Shown piece after piece: positions 43,588 to 54,439 of a stretch of 64,000 nt of DNA. Source of the DNA: Rapana venosa (taxonomy: Eukaryota; Mollusca; Gastropoda; Neogastropoda; Muricidae); assembly GCA_028751875.1 (NCBI GenBank), contig CM054140.1, forward strand, positions 45,433,010 through 45,497,009, written 5' to 3'. Position 1 is the stretch's first letter; the number at the start of each line of letters is the position of its first letter. The notes beneath the pieces are model-generated. The model saw nothing but the letters and a program-made list of their open reading frames with translations. It made no database searches and was not told where the DNA came from. The translations under genes and the position numbers were made by a program.

Positions 43588-44770
43588 TTCTTTCTGCCAG
43601 AATGATCCAGTTTACAAAGCACACTGCGTCATTTGTCTTCTCGCCAAAATGATCCAGTCAGCAAAACAAAACTGCGTCATTTGTTTTCTTGCCCAAATGG
43701 ATCGAGTCACCAATAAAACTTTCGTCATTTGTCTTCTCGCCAAATTTATACATTCAACAAGAAAAAACTTGCGTCATTTGTTTTCTCAGCAAATTGATAA
43801 AGTCAACAAAACAAACTGCGTCATTTGTCTTCTTGGCAAAATGATAAAGGCAACAAAACAAACTACGTCATTGTTCTTCTTAGCAAATTATCTGATAAAT
43901 TCAACAAAAACAAACTGCGTGATTTGTCTTCTTAACAAATTGATAAAGTCAACAAAACAAACTGCGTCATTTAAATCTTAGCAGATTGATAAAGTCAACA
44001 GTCTCATCAAATTGATAAAGTCAACAGTCTTATCAAATTGATAAAGTCAACAAAACAAACTGTGTGATTTGTGTCTTAACAAACTGATAAAGTCAACAAA
44101 AACAAACTGCGTCATTTGTCTTCTTGGCAAATTGATAAAGTCAACAAAAACAAACTGCGTCATTTGTTTTCTTGGCAAATTGATAAAGTCAACAAAACAA
44201 ACTGCAGCTTTTGTCTTCATAGCAAATTGATAAAGCCAGCAAAAGAAACTGCGCCTTTGTCTTCTTCACAAGCTGTGTCATTTGTCTTGTTAGCAAATTG
44301 ATAAGGTCGAGAAAACAAAACCTCGACATTTGTCTTCTGAGCAAATTATTTGATAAAGTCACAAACACTGCGTCATTTGTCTTCTTAACAAATTGAGAAA
44401 GTCAACAAAACAAGCTGCGTCATTTCTCTTCTTAGCAAATTGATAAAGTCAACAAAACAAATTGCGTCATTTGTTTTCTGAGCAAGTTAACAAACTGCGT
44501 CATTTGTCTTCTTAGCAAGTCAACAAAACAAACTGCCTCATTTGTCTCCTTAGCAAATTATCTGATAAATTCAACAAAAACAAACTGCGTCATTTGTCTT
44601 CTTAACAAATTGATAAACTCAACAAAAATAAACTGCGTCATTTCGTCTTCTTTGCAAATTGATAAAGTCAACAAAACAAAACTGTGGTACTTCTCTTCTG
44701 GCCACAGTGACCCAATCAAAAGGACAAACTGCGTCATTTGTCTTCCGGGTAAGTTGTTTTTGTCGGCAAA
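43588..44770. repeat. Satellite-like array, unit about 48 bp (about 24 copies)
   Basis: Unit AACTGCGTCATTTGTCTTCT then TAGCAAATTGATAAAGTCAACAAAACAA (in parts). Variants carry an extra TTATCTGATAAA, short deletions or single A insertions. Divergence is moderate, and the left end is the most degenerate. Confidence 0.96.
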
Positions 44771-44835
44771 CTGCGTATTTTCCTTACCCCCCCCCCCCCC
44801 ACACACACACACACACCTTCCTATCCCTCTGACTA

Positions 44836-46470
44836 TGACTGTCTTCACCTGTAATACTTCAGTTCCTTGTCTTTGCATTCCAGCTCGTTATCTGTACCCT
44901 GCAATTGGTTACCTGTACACTCCACCTGGTTACCTGTGCACTCTCATTTCATTGCCTGTACACTCCGTCTCGTTACCTGTACACTCTCATCTCTTTACCT
45001 GTACACTCTCATCTCTTTACCTGTACACTCCATCTCGTTACCTGTACACTCCATCCCGTTACCTGTACACTCTCATCTCTTTACCTGTACACTCCATCTC
45101 GTTACCTGTACACTCCATCCCGTTACCTTTACACTCCATTTCATTATCGTTACCTGTACACTCCATATCGTTACCAGTACACTCCATCTCGTTACCTGTA
45201 CACTCTCATCTCTTTACCTGTACACTACATCTCTTGTCACCAGTACACTCCATCTTGTTACCTGCACACTCCATCTCGTTATCTGTGCACTCTCATCTCT
45301 TTACCTATACACTCTCATCTCTTTACCTGTACACTCTCATCTCTTTACCTGTACACTCCATCTCGTTACCTGTACACTTCATCTCGTTACCTGTACACTC
45401 CATATCGTTACCTGTACACTCTCATCTCTTTACCTACATCTCTTGTCACCAGTACACTCCATCTTGTTACCTGTACACTCCATCTCGCTATCTGTGCACT
45501 CTCATCTCTTTACCTGTACACTACATCTCGTCACCTGTACACTACATCTCTTGTCACCATTACACTCCATTGTTACCTGTACACTCCATCTCGTTACCTT
45601 ACACTCTCATCTCTTTACCTGTACACTACATCTCTTGTCACCAGTACACTCCATCTTGTTACATGTACACTCCGTCTCATTATCTGTACACTCCATCTCT
45701 TGACACCAGTACACTCCATCCCTTCACCTGTACACTGCATCTCTTTACCTGTGCACTCCACCTCGTTACCTGTACACTCCATGTTGTTACCTGTATACTC
45801 CATCTCTTTACCTGTACACTCCATCTCTTTACCTATACACTGCATCTCTTTACCTGTGCACTCTCATCTCGTAACCTGTACACTCTCACCTCATTACCTG
45901 TACACTGCACCTCCTCACCTGTACACTCCATCCCCTTATCTGCACACTGCACCTCCTCACCTGTACACTCCATCCCCTTATCTGTACACTGCATCTCGTT
46001 ATCTGCACACTGCATCTCGTCACCTGTACACTGCTTCTGGTTACCTGTACAGTCCGTCTCGTTATCTGGACACGCCATCTCTTGACACCAGTACACTCCA
46101 TGTCGTTACCTGTACAGTCCATCTCGTTATCTGTACACTGCATTTCGTCACCTGTACACTCCATCTCTTTGCCTGTGCACTCTCATCTCGTAACCTGTAC
46201 ACTCTCATCTCATTACCTGTACACTGCACCTCCTCACCCTGTACACTCCATCCCCTTATCTGTACAATGCATCTCGTTATCTGTACAATGCATCTCGTTA
46301 TCTGTACAATGCATCTCGTTATCTGTACACTGCATCTCGTCATCTGTACACTGCATCTCGTCATCTGTACACTGCATCTCGTCATCTGTACACTGCATCT
46401 CGTCATCTGTACACTGCATTTCGTCACCTGCACACTCTGTCTCGTTCCCTCCGTTCTCCTGCACATACTG
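44836..46470. repeat. Satellite-like array, unit 21 bp (about 75-80 copies)
   Basis: Unit CCTGTACACTCCATCTCGTT plus A. Two main forms alternate: ACTCCATCTCGTTA and ACTCTCATCTCTTTA; after about 45880 ACTGCATCTCGTCATCTGT takes over. Because 21 is divisible by three, frames of up to 614 codons (44905-46749) stay open reading SLPVHSI-type heptads. It is not a gene. Confidence 0.97.
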
Positions 46471-46660
46471 TGTGCTTCCCAACTCCCAAATTCAAATAAC
46501 TCGCCGTTGGCCGTCGCTCTGTCTCTATTTCAGGTCCATCCATCCATCTGGAATGACCTCCCTCTGCCCCTTTGCCAAAAGCCTGCGCTTGACATGTTTC
46601 AAATCCGGCCTCAAGACACATTTGTTTCAGCTCCAATCCATCTCCACTTTAAACAGCCAC
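46470..46660 (+). pseudogene. CR1/L2-like LINE 3' fragment
   Basis: Plus-strand pieces in shifting frames read LAVGRRSVSISG, IWNDLPLPLCQKP and FKSGLKTHLFQ, matching VGRRSFSVSGPVIWNDLPL and FKSGLKTHLFQT at the end of the remnant at 18946. At least two frameshifts. Its 5' side touches the 21-bp satellite. Confidence 0.88.
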
Positions 46661-46699
46661 CACCATCCCCATCCTCCCCACAAAGTTCGTCACTTTCGT

Positions 46700-46938
46700 G
46701 TGCGTGTGTGTATATGTATGTGTGTGTATGTATGCATGTATGTAGGTAGGTATGTATGTATGTATGAATGTATGTATGTATGTATGTATGTATGTATGTA
46801 TGTATGTATGTATGTATGTATGTATGTATGTATGTATGTATGTATGAATGTATGTATGAATGTATGTATGTACGTATGTATGTGTGTGCGAATGTATGTA
46901 TGTTTGTATGTTTGTATGTATGTATGTTTGTGTGTGTA
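46700..46938. repeat. (ATGT)n tetranucleotide array
   Basis: A nearly pure TATG run from about 46740 to 46930 after a short GT lead. Confidence 0.97.
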
Positions 46939-47079
46939 TTAACGATTCGAACGCAGTAATTTGATGGGTTTGTTTTTTTACAAGATTACTGGTGTATGAG
47001 ATCAATATCTAATATTGTTACTTTTGTTGTTACTATCGTTATACTGTTGCTATCGTTATATGATATTTTCATTGGTTTG

Positions 47080-47257
47080 TGGTATTAATATTATCATTAT
47101 TATCATTACTTTTATCATTACCTATATTCTTATAATGATAATATGGTCATCATCATCATCACCATTATTATTATTATTATTATCACATCATCACCATCAT
47201 CATCATTATCATCAGTAGTAGTCGCAATCGTAGTAGTAGTAGTAGTTCGTCGTCGTC

Positions 47258-47293
<36 letters not shown>

Positions 47294-47385
47294 CATAAAT
47301 TCCTATAATTTATCATCATTATCATCATCATCATCATCATCATCATTATTATTATTATTATTGTTATTATTATTATTCTAATCAT
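47080..47385. repeat. (ATT)n, (ATC)n, (GTA)n trinucleotide patches
   Basis: Mixed ATT/ATC blocks, a TAG/GTA block with TCG breaks at 47216-47292, then ATC/ATT again. Confidence 0.92.
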
Positions 47386-47709
47386 TATGGTTGTTTGTAT
47401 TGCTCTATCATCATCATCATTATCATCATCAATTCAACAACAAAACTGCGTTATTTTCGTAAGTTTCCTCCCCGAAGCCAGCCAGACCCCTTGTCGCTCA
47501 GTGTTAAGGTGTAGCTGGCAGAGGGGTAAAGGGATCTTTACGACAGGCTTCTGTCATCACACCATCGTAAAAGACATTTCGCTTTCGTTTTGCTCGTTTT
47601 AGTGTGTCTGAGAGGTGACCCAGTTATAACAGCCCTGTCTTCACATTCTGCCCGTTTGCCGTCTTCACGAATCGCCAGACTGTTTAAATACGAGTGCCCG
47701 TATATTTGA
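47386..47709. other. Unique DNA, nothing recognised
   Basis: A short ATC patch near 47408-47432; otherwise unclassified. Confidence 0.5.
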
Positions 47710-47868
47710 GCGTGCATGCATGTATGTACGTGCGCGCGCGCACAGAACCACACACACACACACTCACGTATGCACGCACGCACGCACACACACAGGCATG
47801 CACACACATACACACACACGCACGTACATACACAGACGCATGTGCGCACGCACGTACAAGCACACGCA

Positions 47869-47902
<34 letters not shown>

Positions 47903-48190
47903 TGTACTTACGTGCGCACGCACGCATGCACACACACAGAGGCAAACAAGCCCAAACATGTAAACCTACGAAACATAAATTAGCTTACTTGCGCACACGC
48001 ACAGACCCAAAGATACACGAAGATATACAGACACAAAGACATGAATACACAAAGACATACAGACACACACACCACACACATACACACACCGTCAATATCA
48101 CAACTGTGAAAAGACGTAAATAAATGAATTTGACATACACCACACGCACGCACGCACACAGTCACATACGCACACACACATAAACGCAAA
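47710..48190. repeat. Imperfect (CA)n/(CGCA)n/(CAGA)n array
   Basis: CA-rich with many CG, ACGC and GACA interruptions, including CGCGCGCGCG near 47887-47900. Confidence 0.95.
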
Positions 48191-48194
48191 TGAA

Positions 48195-48243
48195 GATAAT
48201 AATAATAATGATAATGATAACAATAATAATAATAATAATAATG

Positions 48244-48297
<54 letters not shown>

Positions 48298-48377
48298 GGA
48301 ATTTATATAGCCCTGTATCTTGCACAGACGAATAGGAGGAGGAGGATATAAAAAAAATCGAATTTATATAGCGCATC

Positions 48378-48380
<3 letters not shown>
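48195..48380 (+). repeat. (AAT)n array with two family T tail repeats
   Basis: AAT run to 48296, then a tail copy GGAATTTATATAGCCCTGTA, TCTTGCACAGACGAAT, and a second partial copy at 48358-48380 (GAATTTATATAGCGCATCC). Confidence 0.85.
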
Positions 48381-48464
<84 letters not shown>

Positions 48465-48545
48465 GAGTCAGTCAGTCAGTCAGACAGACAGACAGACAGA
48501 CAGACAGCGAGATAGCTAGACAGACAGACAGACAGACAGACAGAG
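48381..48545. repeat. (GA)n then (CAGT)n/(CAGA)n
   Basis: Pure GA to about 48462, a CAGT quartet, then CAGA units. Confidence 0.96.
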
Positions 48546-48716
48546 GGAAGAATACTGGAAAAGGTTGCTGACAAAAACAAGTTTGAAATGTGTATGGGAG
48601 CACTGCCTGGCAGAGAGGTCAGTGAGACACAGAGAGGTTGCACAATCAAGCTAATATTGCCCGCAGCCTGCCACTTTGTGTTCAAGCTTGTTTATAGCTA
48701 GGATTACAATGACCTC

Positions 48717-48718
<2 letters not shown>

Positions 48719-48813
<95 letters not shown>

Positions 48814-48871
48814 TTGTGTGTGTGTGTGTTGTGTGTGTGTTTGTGTGTGTGAGAGAGAGAGAGTGTGTGTG

Positions 48872-48913
<42 letters not shown>

Positions 48914-49033
48914 TGTGTGTGTGTGTGTGTGTGAGTGTGTGGTTGTGTTTGTGAGAGAGTGTGTGGTGTGTGTGTATGTGTGAGTGGTGTAGTGTGTGTG
49001 CGTGTGAGAAAGAGAGAGAGATTGTGTGTGTGG

Positions 49034-49077
<44 letters not shown>

Positions 49078-49110
49078 TGTGCTGTGTGTGTGTGGTGTGT
49101 GTGTGTGCGA
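48719..49110. repeat. (GT)n / (GA)n compound array
   Basis: A long GT run (48719-48810), then alternating GT and GA blocks. Confidence 0.97.
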
Positions 49111-49838
49111 ACTTGCGCAAGACCAGGTTCTTTGTGAAATAACTTTATTCGAAACCAAACTTTGATCCTAGTTAGGGTTTTCTGTTTTCTTTGTAGACTG
49201 GGTTTCTAAATCAGAACAGAGTGTACAAGTCGAGTTAGGACCTCTTTTCCAGAAATTTATCTTTTTCCTTGGCTTTTTCTTTCTTTTCTTTCTTTCCTTC
49301 TTTCTTGCTATCGTTCGTTCTTTCTTTCTTTTCTTTAATTTTTTCTTTCTTTCTTCGCCGTCCTCCTTCTCCTCCTCCTTCTTCTTCTTCCTTCTCCTCC
49401 TCCTCCTTCTCCTTCCTCCTCCTCCTCCTCATCTTCTTCTTCTTCTTCTTCTTCTTCTTCTTCTTCCTCCCCCTTCTCCTCCTCTTCGTCTTTCTTCTCC
49501 CTCTCCTCTCCTTTTTCTTCCTCCTCCCCTCTTTTTCATTTTCTTTATTCATCCTTTCCACGTCTCTTTTTTCTTTGTTTTCTTCTTTCCCCTCTTCTTC
49601 TTCCTCTCCTGCTCCTTCTTCTCCTCCTTCTGGCATGTCTTTTTCTTCTTCTTTCCCTCCCAGCCTTCTCTCTACTCCTCCTCCTTCCCTCTTCATCTTA
49701 CTTCTCCTCTTCTTCCCTGTTCTTCTTGTCTGCTCCCATCCTCTTTTTCTTTTTGTCTTCCTCATCCACTCTGTAACTCATGCTCTCCTGTGTTTCTGTC
49801 TCCTTCTCTCTTAAAAAATAAGCATGCTAATAATTATA
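49111..49838. repeat. (TTTC)n, (TTC)n and (TCC)n pyrimidine tract
   Basis: 49270-49800 is TTTC grading into TTC/TCC trinucleotides; 49111-49269 is unique. Open frames on both strands (Ser/Phe, or Lys/Glu/Arg) are low complexity. Confidence 0.92.
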
Positions 49839-49885
49839 TGGAATTTATACAGCGCTATATCTTGCAAAGAGAAATCAAAGCGCCA
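49839..49885 (+). repeat. Family T dispersed tail repeat
   Basis: Reads GGAATTTATACAGCGCTATA, TCTTGCAAAGAGAAATC and AAAGCGCC. An inverted partner sits 250 bp downstream at 50135. Confidence 0.82.
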
Positions 49886-50094
49886 GCATTCAACCTATTT
49901 AAAAGACTACATACAGTTTAAGTGGACATGGGATGTCAAAATCTTCAATCAGCCACTGACTGCTGAAAAGTCCAACATTGTGCCATCATGTACCCCACTT
50001 CTCCCCGGAGAGTGAGAGTTCGGGGTTCTGAAATAAAGGTTGAAAAAGGAGACAGCTTTTTGTCGCCTATAGTAGGCACTGCTAGGAAGACATA

Positions 50095-50850
50095 GCCAAG
50101 GTAATTTGATGGTACTCACGAAAAAGCTTGGGTAAAAGCGCTTTGGTTTTGTTTTTTTTGCAAGATATAGCGCTATATAAGTTCCATTCATTATTATTAT
50201 TACTCACGAAAAAGTTTGGGTAATTTGATGGTACTCACGAAAAAGGGTAATTTGATGGTACTCACGAAAAAGTTTGGGTAATTTGATGGTACTCACGAAA
50301 AAGCTTGGGTAATTTGATGGTACTCACGAAAAAGCTTGAGTAAGTGATGGTACTCATGAAAAAGCTTAGGTAATTTGATGGTACTCACGAAAAAGCCATG
50401 GTAATTGATGTTACTCACGAAAAAGCTCGAGTAAGTGATGGTACACACAAAACAGCTTGAGTTACGTGATAATACTCACAAAACAGCTTGGGTAATTGAA
50501 AGCACTCAAGAAAAAGTTTGGGTAAGTGATGATACTCGCAAAACAGCTTTGGTAACTGATGACACTCACGAAACAGCCTGGGTAGTCGGTGGTGCTCACA
50601 AAAACAGCTTGAGTTATTGGTGGTACTCACGAAACAGCCTGGTTAAGTCATGACACTTACGAAACAGCTTGTGTAAATGATGACACTCACGAAACAGCAA
50701 GTGATGACACTCACGAAACAGCTTGTGTAAATGATGACACTCACGAAACAGCTTGTGTAAATGATGACACTCACGAAACAGCTTGTGTAAATGACACTCA
50801 CGAAACAGCTTGGGTAAGTGTCGCTACTCACGAAACAGCTCCAGTAATTG
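50095..50850. repeat. Minisatellite part 1, unit 30-31 bp
   Basis: Unit GGTAATTTGATGGTACTCAC then GAAAAAGCTTG (31 bp) up to about 50440, then diverged 30-bp forms, then a homogeneous subblock with AAATGATGACACTCACGAAA then CAGCTTGTGT (50640-50810). Confidence 0.95.
50135..50201 (-). repeat. Family T tail repeat interrupting the minisatellite
   Basis: AAAGCGCTTTGGTTTTG, TTGCAAGATATAGCGCTATA and TAAGTTCCATTC followed by ATT units, lying between two minisatellite units. The array resumes at TACTCACGAAAAAGTTTGGG, so the element landed in an existing array. Confidence 0.85.
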
Positions 50851-50916
50851 GCAGAGTTGATTTTATACCCTGGTTTTAACTGTATATAGTTTGATCTGTA
50901 TACAGTTGCACAGTTT

Positions 50917-51000
50917 TAATCTGAGATTCAACATTTTCCGAGGTGACAGCCCCGATATGGCCTCTGCGGTCAGCAGGACTATAAACAACATGATTGGATT
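50917..51000 (+). repeat. Family I dispersed repeat between array halves
   Basis: GAGGTGACAGCCCCGATATG, GCCTCTGCGGTCAGCAGGAC and TATAAACAACATGATTGGAT; compare 22517-22606. It sits in the unique gap of about 150 bp separating the two parts of the 30-bp minisatellite. Confidence 0.82.
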
Positions 51001-51002
51001 AG

Positions 51003-51785
51003 GTAAGTGATGGTGCACTCAAAACAGCTTGGTAATTGGTGGTACTCGCAAAACAGCTTGGGTAATTGTTGGTACTCGCAAAACCGCTTGGGTAATTGGC
51101 GGTACTCGCAAAACAGCTTGTGTAATTGGTGGTACTCGCAAAACAGCTTGGGTAATTGGTGGTACTCGCAAAACCGCTTGGGTAATTGGTGGTACTCGCA
51201 AAACAGCTTGGGTAATTGGTGGTACTCGCAAAACAGCTTGGGTAATTGGTGGTACTCGCAAAACAGCTTGGGTAATTGAGGTACTCGCAAAACAGCTTGG
51301 GTAATTGGTGGTACTCGCAAAACAGCTTGGGTAATTGGTGGTACCTACTAAACAGCTTGGGTAATTGGTGGTACTCGCAAAACAGCTTGGGTAATTGGTG
51401 GTACTCGCAAAACAGCTTGGGTAATTGGTGGTACTCACAAAACAGCTTGGGTAATTGGTGGTACTCACAAAACAGCTAGGGTAATTGGTGGTACTCGCAA
51501 AATAGCTATGGTAATTGTGGTACTCGCAAAATAGCTTGGGTAATTGGTGGTACTCGCAAAACAGCTAGGGTAATTGGTGGTACTCACAAAATAGCTATGG
51601 TAATTGATGGTACTCGCAAAACAGCTTGGGTAATTGGTGGTACTCGCAAAACAGCTAGGGTAATTGGTGGTACTCGCAAAACAGCTAGGGTAATTGGTGG
51701 TACTCACAAAACAGCTATGGTAATTGGTGGTACTCGCAAAACAGCTTGGGTAATTGGTGGTACTCGCAAAACAGCTTGTGTAAAA
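51003..51785. repeat. Minisatellite part 2, unit 30 bp, highly homogeneous
   Basis: Unit GGGTAATTGGTGGTACTCGC then AAAACAGCTT, about 26 copies with few substitutions (CTTGG/CTAGG/CTATGG variants toward the right end). It reads 10-residue repeats in every frame. More homogeneous than part 1, hence recently amplified. Confidence 0.97.
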
Positions 51786-51869
51786 AATTTAAATGGTATC
51801 AGGTGAAGGAGTGCCAGGGGAGCGGGTTAGGTTGTGAGAGAACGGAACTCCCGTGTTCTGTCCGTAATG

Positions 51870-52470
51870 AGCTGTGTCCCTGTCCTCCTCCTCCTCCTCC
51901 TCTGCTGTGGTTTGGTTCTCTTCTCCTCTTTTGTTTGTCTCTTGTCTCTTTGTGTGTGGTGAGTGTGTGTGTCTTTCTGTCTTTTGTTGTGTATCTGTCT
52001 GTGTATCTGTTTGGCTCCGACTCTTTCTCTGTTTGTCTCTTCCTTATCTCCAACGCTTTCTCTGTATCTCTGTTTTTCTCTATTTCTTTCTGTCTCTGTC
52101 TGTCTCCCTCCCTCCTTCCCCCCCCCCCCCCCCCCCCTCTCCTCTCTCCTCTCTCCCTCTCTCTCTCTCTTCCCTCTCTCTCTCTCTCTTGCCCTTCCCT
52201 CCTTTCTCTCTCTCTATCACTGCCCCCTTCTCTCTCTCTCTCTTATTTTGGTTTCTCCTTTCCTACTCCTCCTCCTCTCTCTCATTAATTACTGTTCTCC
52301 TTCTCTCCCGTTTTGTCCTCTCTCCCACTCTCGCTGCTCTCTCTCTTTCTCTCTCCTCTCGTCTCTCTCCCCTCTCTCTCTCTCTCTCCCTCTCCTCTCT
52401 CTCTCCCTCTCCTCTCTTCCCCTCTCTCTCTTTCTCTCTTCCTCTTCCTCCCTCCCTCCCTTATTATTTT
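51870..52470. repeat. CT-rich pyrimidine tract
   Basis: CTC/CTGT/CCT motifs with a C run of about 17 near 52120-52137. Confidence 0.94.
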
Positions 52471-52819
52471 AGACTGCAAATCCCTCAACGACTACTATGA
52501 ATATGGATGAGGAGTTGCCACGTTCGTTCGACATTAATAATCCATCGTCAGGTTTCTCTCTCTCCCTCCTACGCTTGTTTTGATGAATAGAAAGTGGAAG
52601 TGCAAAGCATGGATTGAACAATGGGATCATGATGACTCATCGACAGCGATAGTGACACCGTATTTAGACCAGGGGGTGGGGGGAGTATCGGGCTATGTAC
52701 TCTTTTGGTTTGTTCCAGGGTATTTTATCCCGTGACAGTGGTGTTTCTTTTTGTGGAGGTTATCGAGGGACATTGTTATGTAGGTCTATGTTGAGTTCAG
52801 GAAGACCACAAAGAAAAGT
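52471..52819. other. Unique DNA, nothing recognised
   Basis: About 350 bp of mixed composition. Confidence 0.5.
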
Positions 52820-52945
52820 GCATGTGTGTGGTGTTGGGTGGGTGGGTGGGTGGGTATGTGTGTAGTGTGTGTGTGGGGAGGGGGAGGAGGGTATATGTGT
52901 TAGTATGTGTGTGAGTGAATGTGTATGTGTGTGTGCATGTGTAAT
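52820..52945. repeat. GT/GTGGG-rich run
   Basis: GT with GGGTGGGTGGGTGGGTGGG near 52836-52855 (G-quadruplex-prone). Confidence 0.92.
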
Positions 52946-52954
52946 TATTTTTAA

Positions 52955-53043
52955 ATATATTTTTTATTCTTTTATTTCCAAGATAACGACTTAAGCACTC
53001 GTGCGCTTTTTTCAACATCCAGTCCCCGTGCGTATGCAACTTT
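52955..53043 (-). mobile_element. Family B SINE, 3' tail only
   Basis: TTCTTTTATTTCCAAGATAA, TTAAGCACTCGTGCGC and AACATCCAGTCCCCGTGCG, then a GT/GA array. Confidence 0.82.
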
Positions 53044-53059
53044 GTGTGCGTATGTGTGT

Positions 53060-53180
53060 CCGTGAGAGAAAGAGAGACAGACAGACAGAGACTGAGACAG
53101 AGAGAGCGAGCGAGACAAAGACACAGAGAGAGCAAGTTCCAGAGTTCCAGAGTTCCAGAAGAGAGAGAAGAGAGGAGAAG

Positions 53181-53230
<50 letters not shown>
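53060..53230. repeat. (GACA)n / (GA)n purine tract
   Basis: Contains a triplet of AGTTCCAG (53137-53160), a motif that recurs in the next purine tract (near 53745 and 53868). Confidence 0.95.
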
Positions 53231-53231
<1 letters not shown>

Positions 53232-53259
53232 TGTGTGTGTATTTGCATGCACATGCATG

Positions 53260-53585
53260 CCCGCACTTTTCGTCGACTAACAGTGACGCAACCGCGTTTT
53301 CATCAAACGGGCCCCAGGGTCTGGAGTTAACTGTCAACCATGTCCAGTACGTCACACACTTGGCACACACAGCGAGCGTCACTGAGGAACTAGGTGACGT
53401 CTTCCACGTGCATGAAAAAGAAACTGTACGTCACAGTTCCTCAGCCGAAGCGTGAGCAGGGGTGGTGGGGGTGGCAACCTGAAGGGAGAATTGGCTGATG
53501 GGTCATTCATCATAGAACCAGCCCGACACTTCATCAATATGCATCGCCATCGGTGTGGGAAACACCGATTCAAAATAGGAGAGAG
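53260..53585. promoter_or_regulatory. Unique island rich in CRE-like TGACG/CGTCA sites (candidate)
   Basis: About 320 bp of non-repetitive, CpG-containing sequence between purine arrays. Core CREB/ATF-type half-sites occur five times within 150 bp: TGACG 53284, TACGTCAC 53348, CGTCA 53377, TGACGTC 53395 and TACGTCAC 53427, with an E-box CACGTG at 53405. A short inverted repeat ATCGGTGT ... ACACCGAT lies near 53549-53569. No TATA box, exon or transcript is visible, so regulatory function is inference only. Confidence 0.3.
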
Positions 53586-53905
53586 AGCTAGATTTGAGAG
53601 AATGACAGAGGGAGAGAGAGACAGACACAGAGAGAGGGGGAGAGGGAGAGACAGCCAGAGAGAGGGAGACAGAGAGACAGAGAGAGACAGAGAGACAGTG
53701 AGGGAGACAGAGAGAGGGAGACAGAGAAAGAGAGAGGGAGCCAGAGTTCCAGAGAGAGAGAGGGGGGGGGGAGACAGAGAGAAAGACAGAGAGAGGGAGA
53801 GAGAGAGACAGAGAGAAAGAGAGAGGGAGACAGAGAGAGTGAGACAGAGAGAGAGAGAGAGGGAGCCATAGTTCCAGAGAGAGACAGACAGACAGACAGA
53901 CAGAC
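53586..53905. repeat. (GA)n / (GACA)n purine tract
   Basis: GAGA/GACA/GGGAGA blocks with two AGTTCCAGAGAGAGA repeats. Confidence 0.95.
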
Positions 53906-54349
53906 TGTGGGAATGTGTGTGTGTATATGTGCGTGTTTTTTAACCTGCCAAACAACTGAAATCTGTTTCAGTTCAACAGTGGGAGGACTGTGATTGGCTT
54001 TCAAACAAAGTCAGCAGACTTCATAGTAGTCTTGGCAGTTTCATTTTCTAAGTCAATCTGAGGTCGCGGGTCACTTCCGATGAACTTTTTTTGTTTCGAG
54101 GTGAAAATGCTTTTGTTGCATTAGAGAACAACAAGGGAGGAAGTGGGGGGGGGGGGGGGGGGGGTTAATCTTAACCGCATAGTGACTGAGATCTGTTTCT
54201 TTGTATCATTACTTGGCTACAAAACCAGAGGCTGGTTCGGCTGACATTTTTTCTTCATTCGGGGAATGCTTTTCATTTTAGGGTGAATCAGTCGCATAGG
54301 GCTGCCAATATAAACGGTAACACATTTCAAACATGCTCAGCCTTTCATT
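53906..54349. other. Unique DNA with a G homopolymer
   Basis: About 18 G near 54147-54164. Nothing else is recognised. Confidence 0.5.
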
Positions 54350-54430
54350 AGCACACACACGCGCGCACCCACGCACGCATGCACGCCCACGCACACATGC
54401 ACGCATGCACCCACGCACACACACGCACTA
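54350..54430. repeat. Imperfect (CA)n/(CGCA)n array
   Basis: CACGCACGCATGCACGCC-type run ending just before the LINE remnant. Confidence 0.94.
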
Positions 54431-54439
54431 CAGTTTCCT

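Noticed and set aside
43588..44770. CRISPR-like array of regular repeats.
   Set aside because: There are no unique spacers; units are contiguous tandem copies in a eukaryotic context.
44610..46749. Open frames of 278-614 codons rich in Leu, Pro, Val, His and Ser.
   Set aside because: They are translations of 48-bp and 21-bp satellite units. Several frames and both strands are open at once, and there is no domain or codon bias.
50979..51806. Open frames with NWWYSQNSLG or ITQAVLRVPP repeats.
   Set aside because: Produced by the 30-bp minisatellite, open in many frames on both strands.
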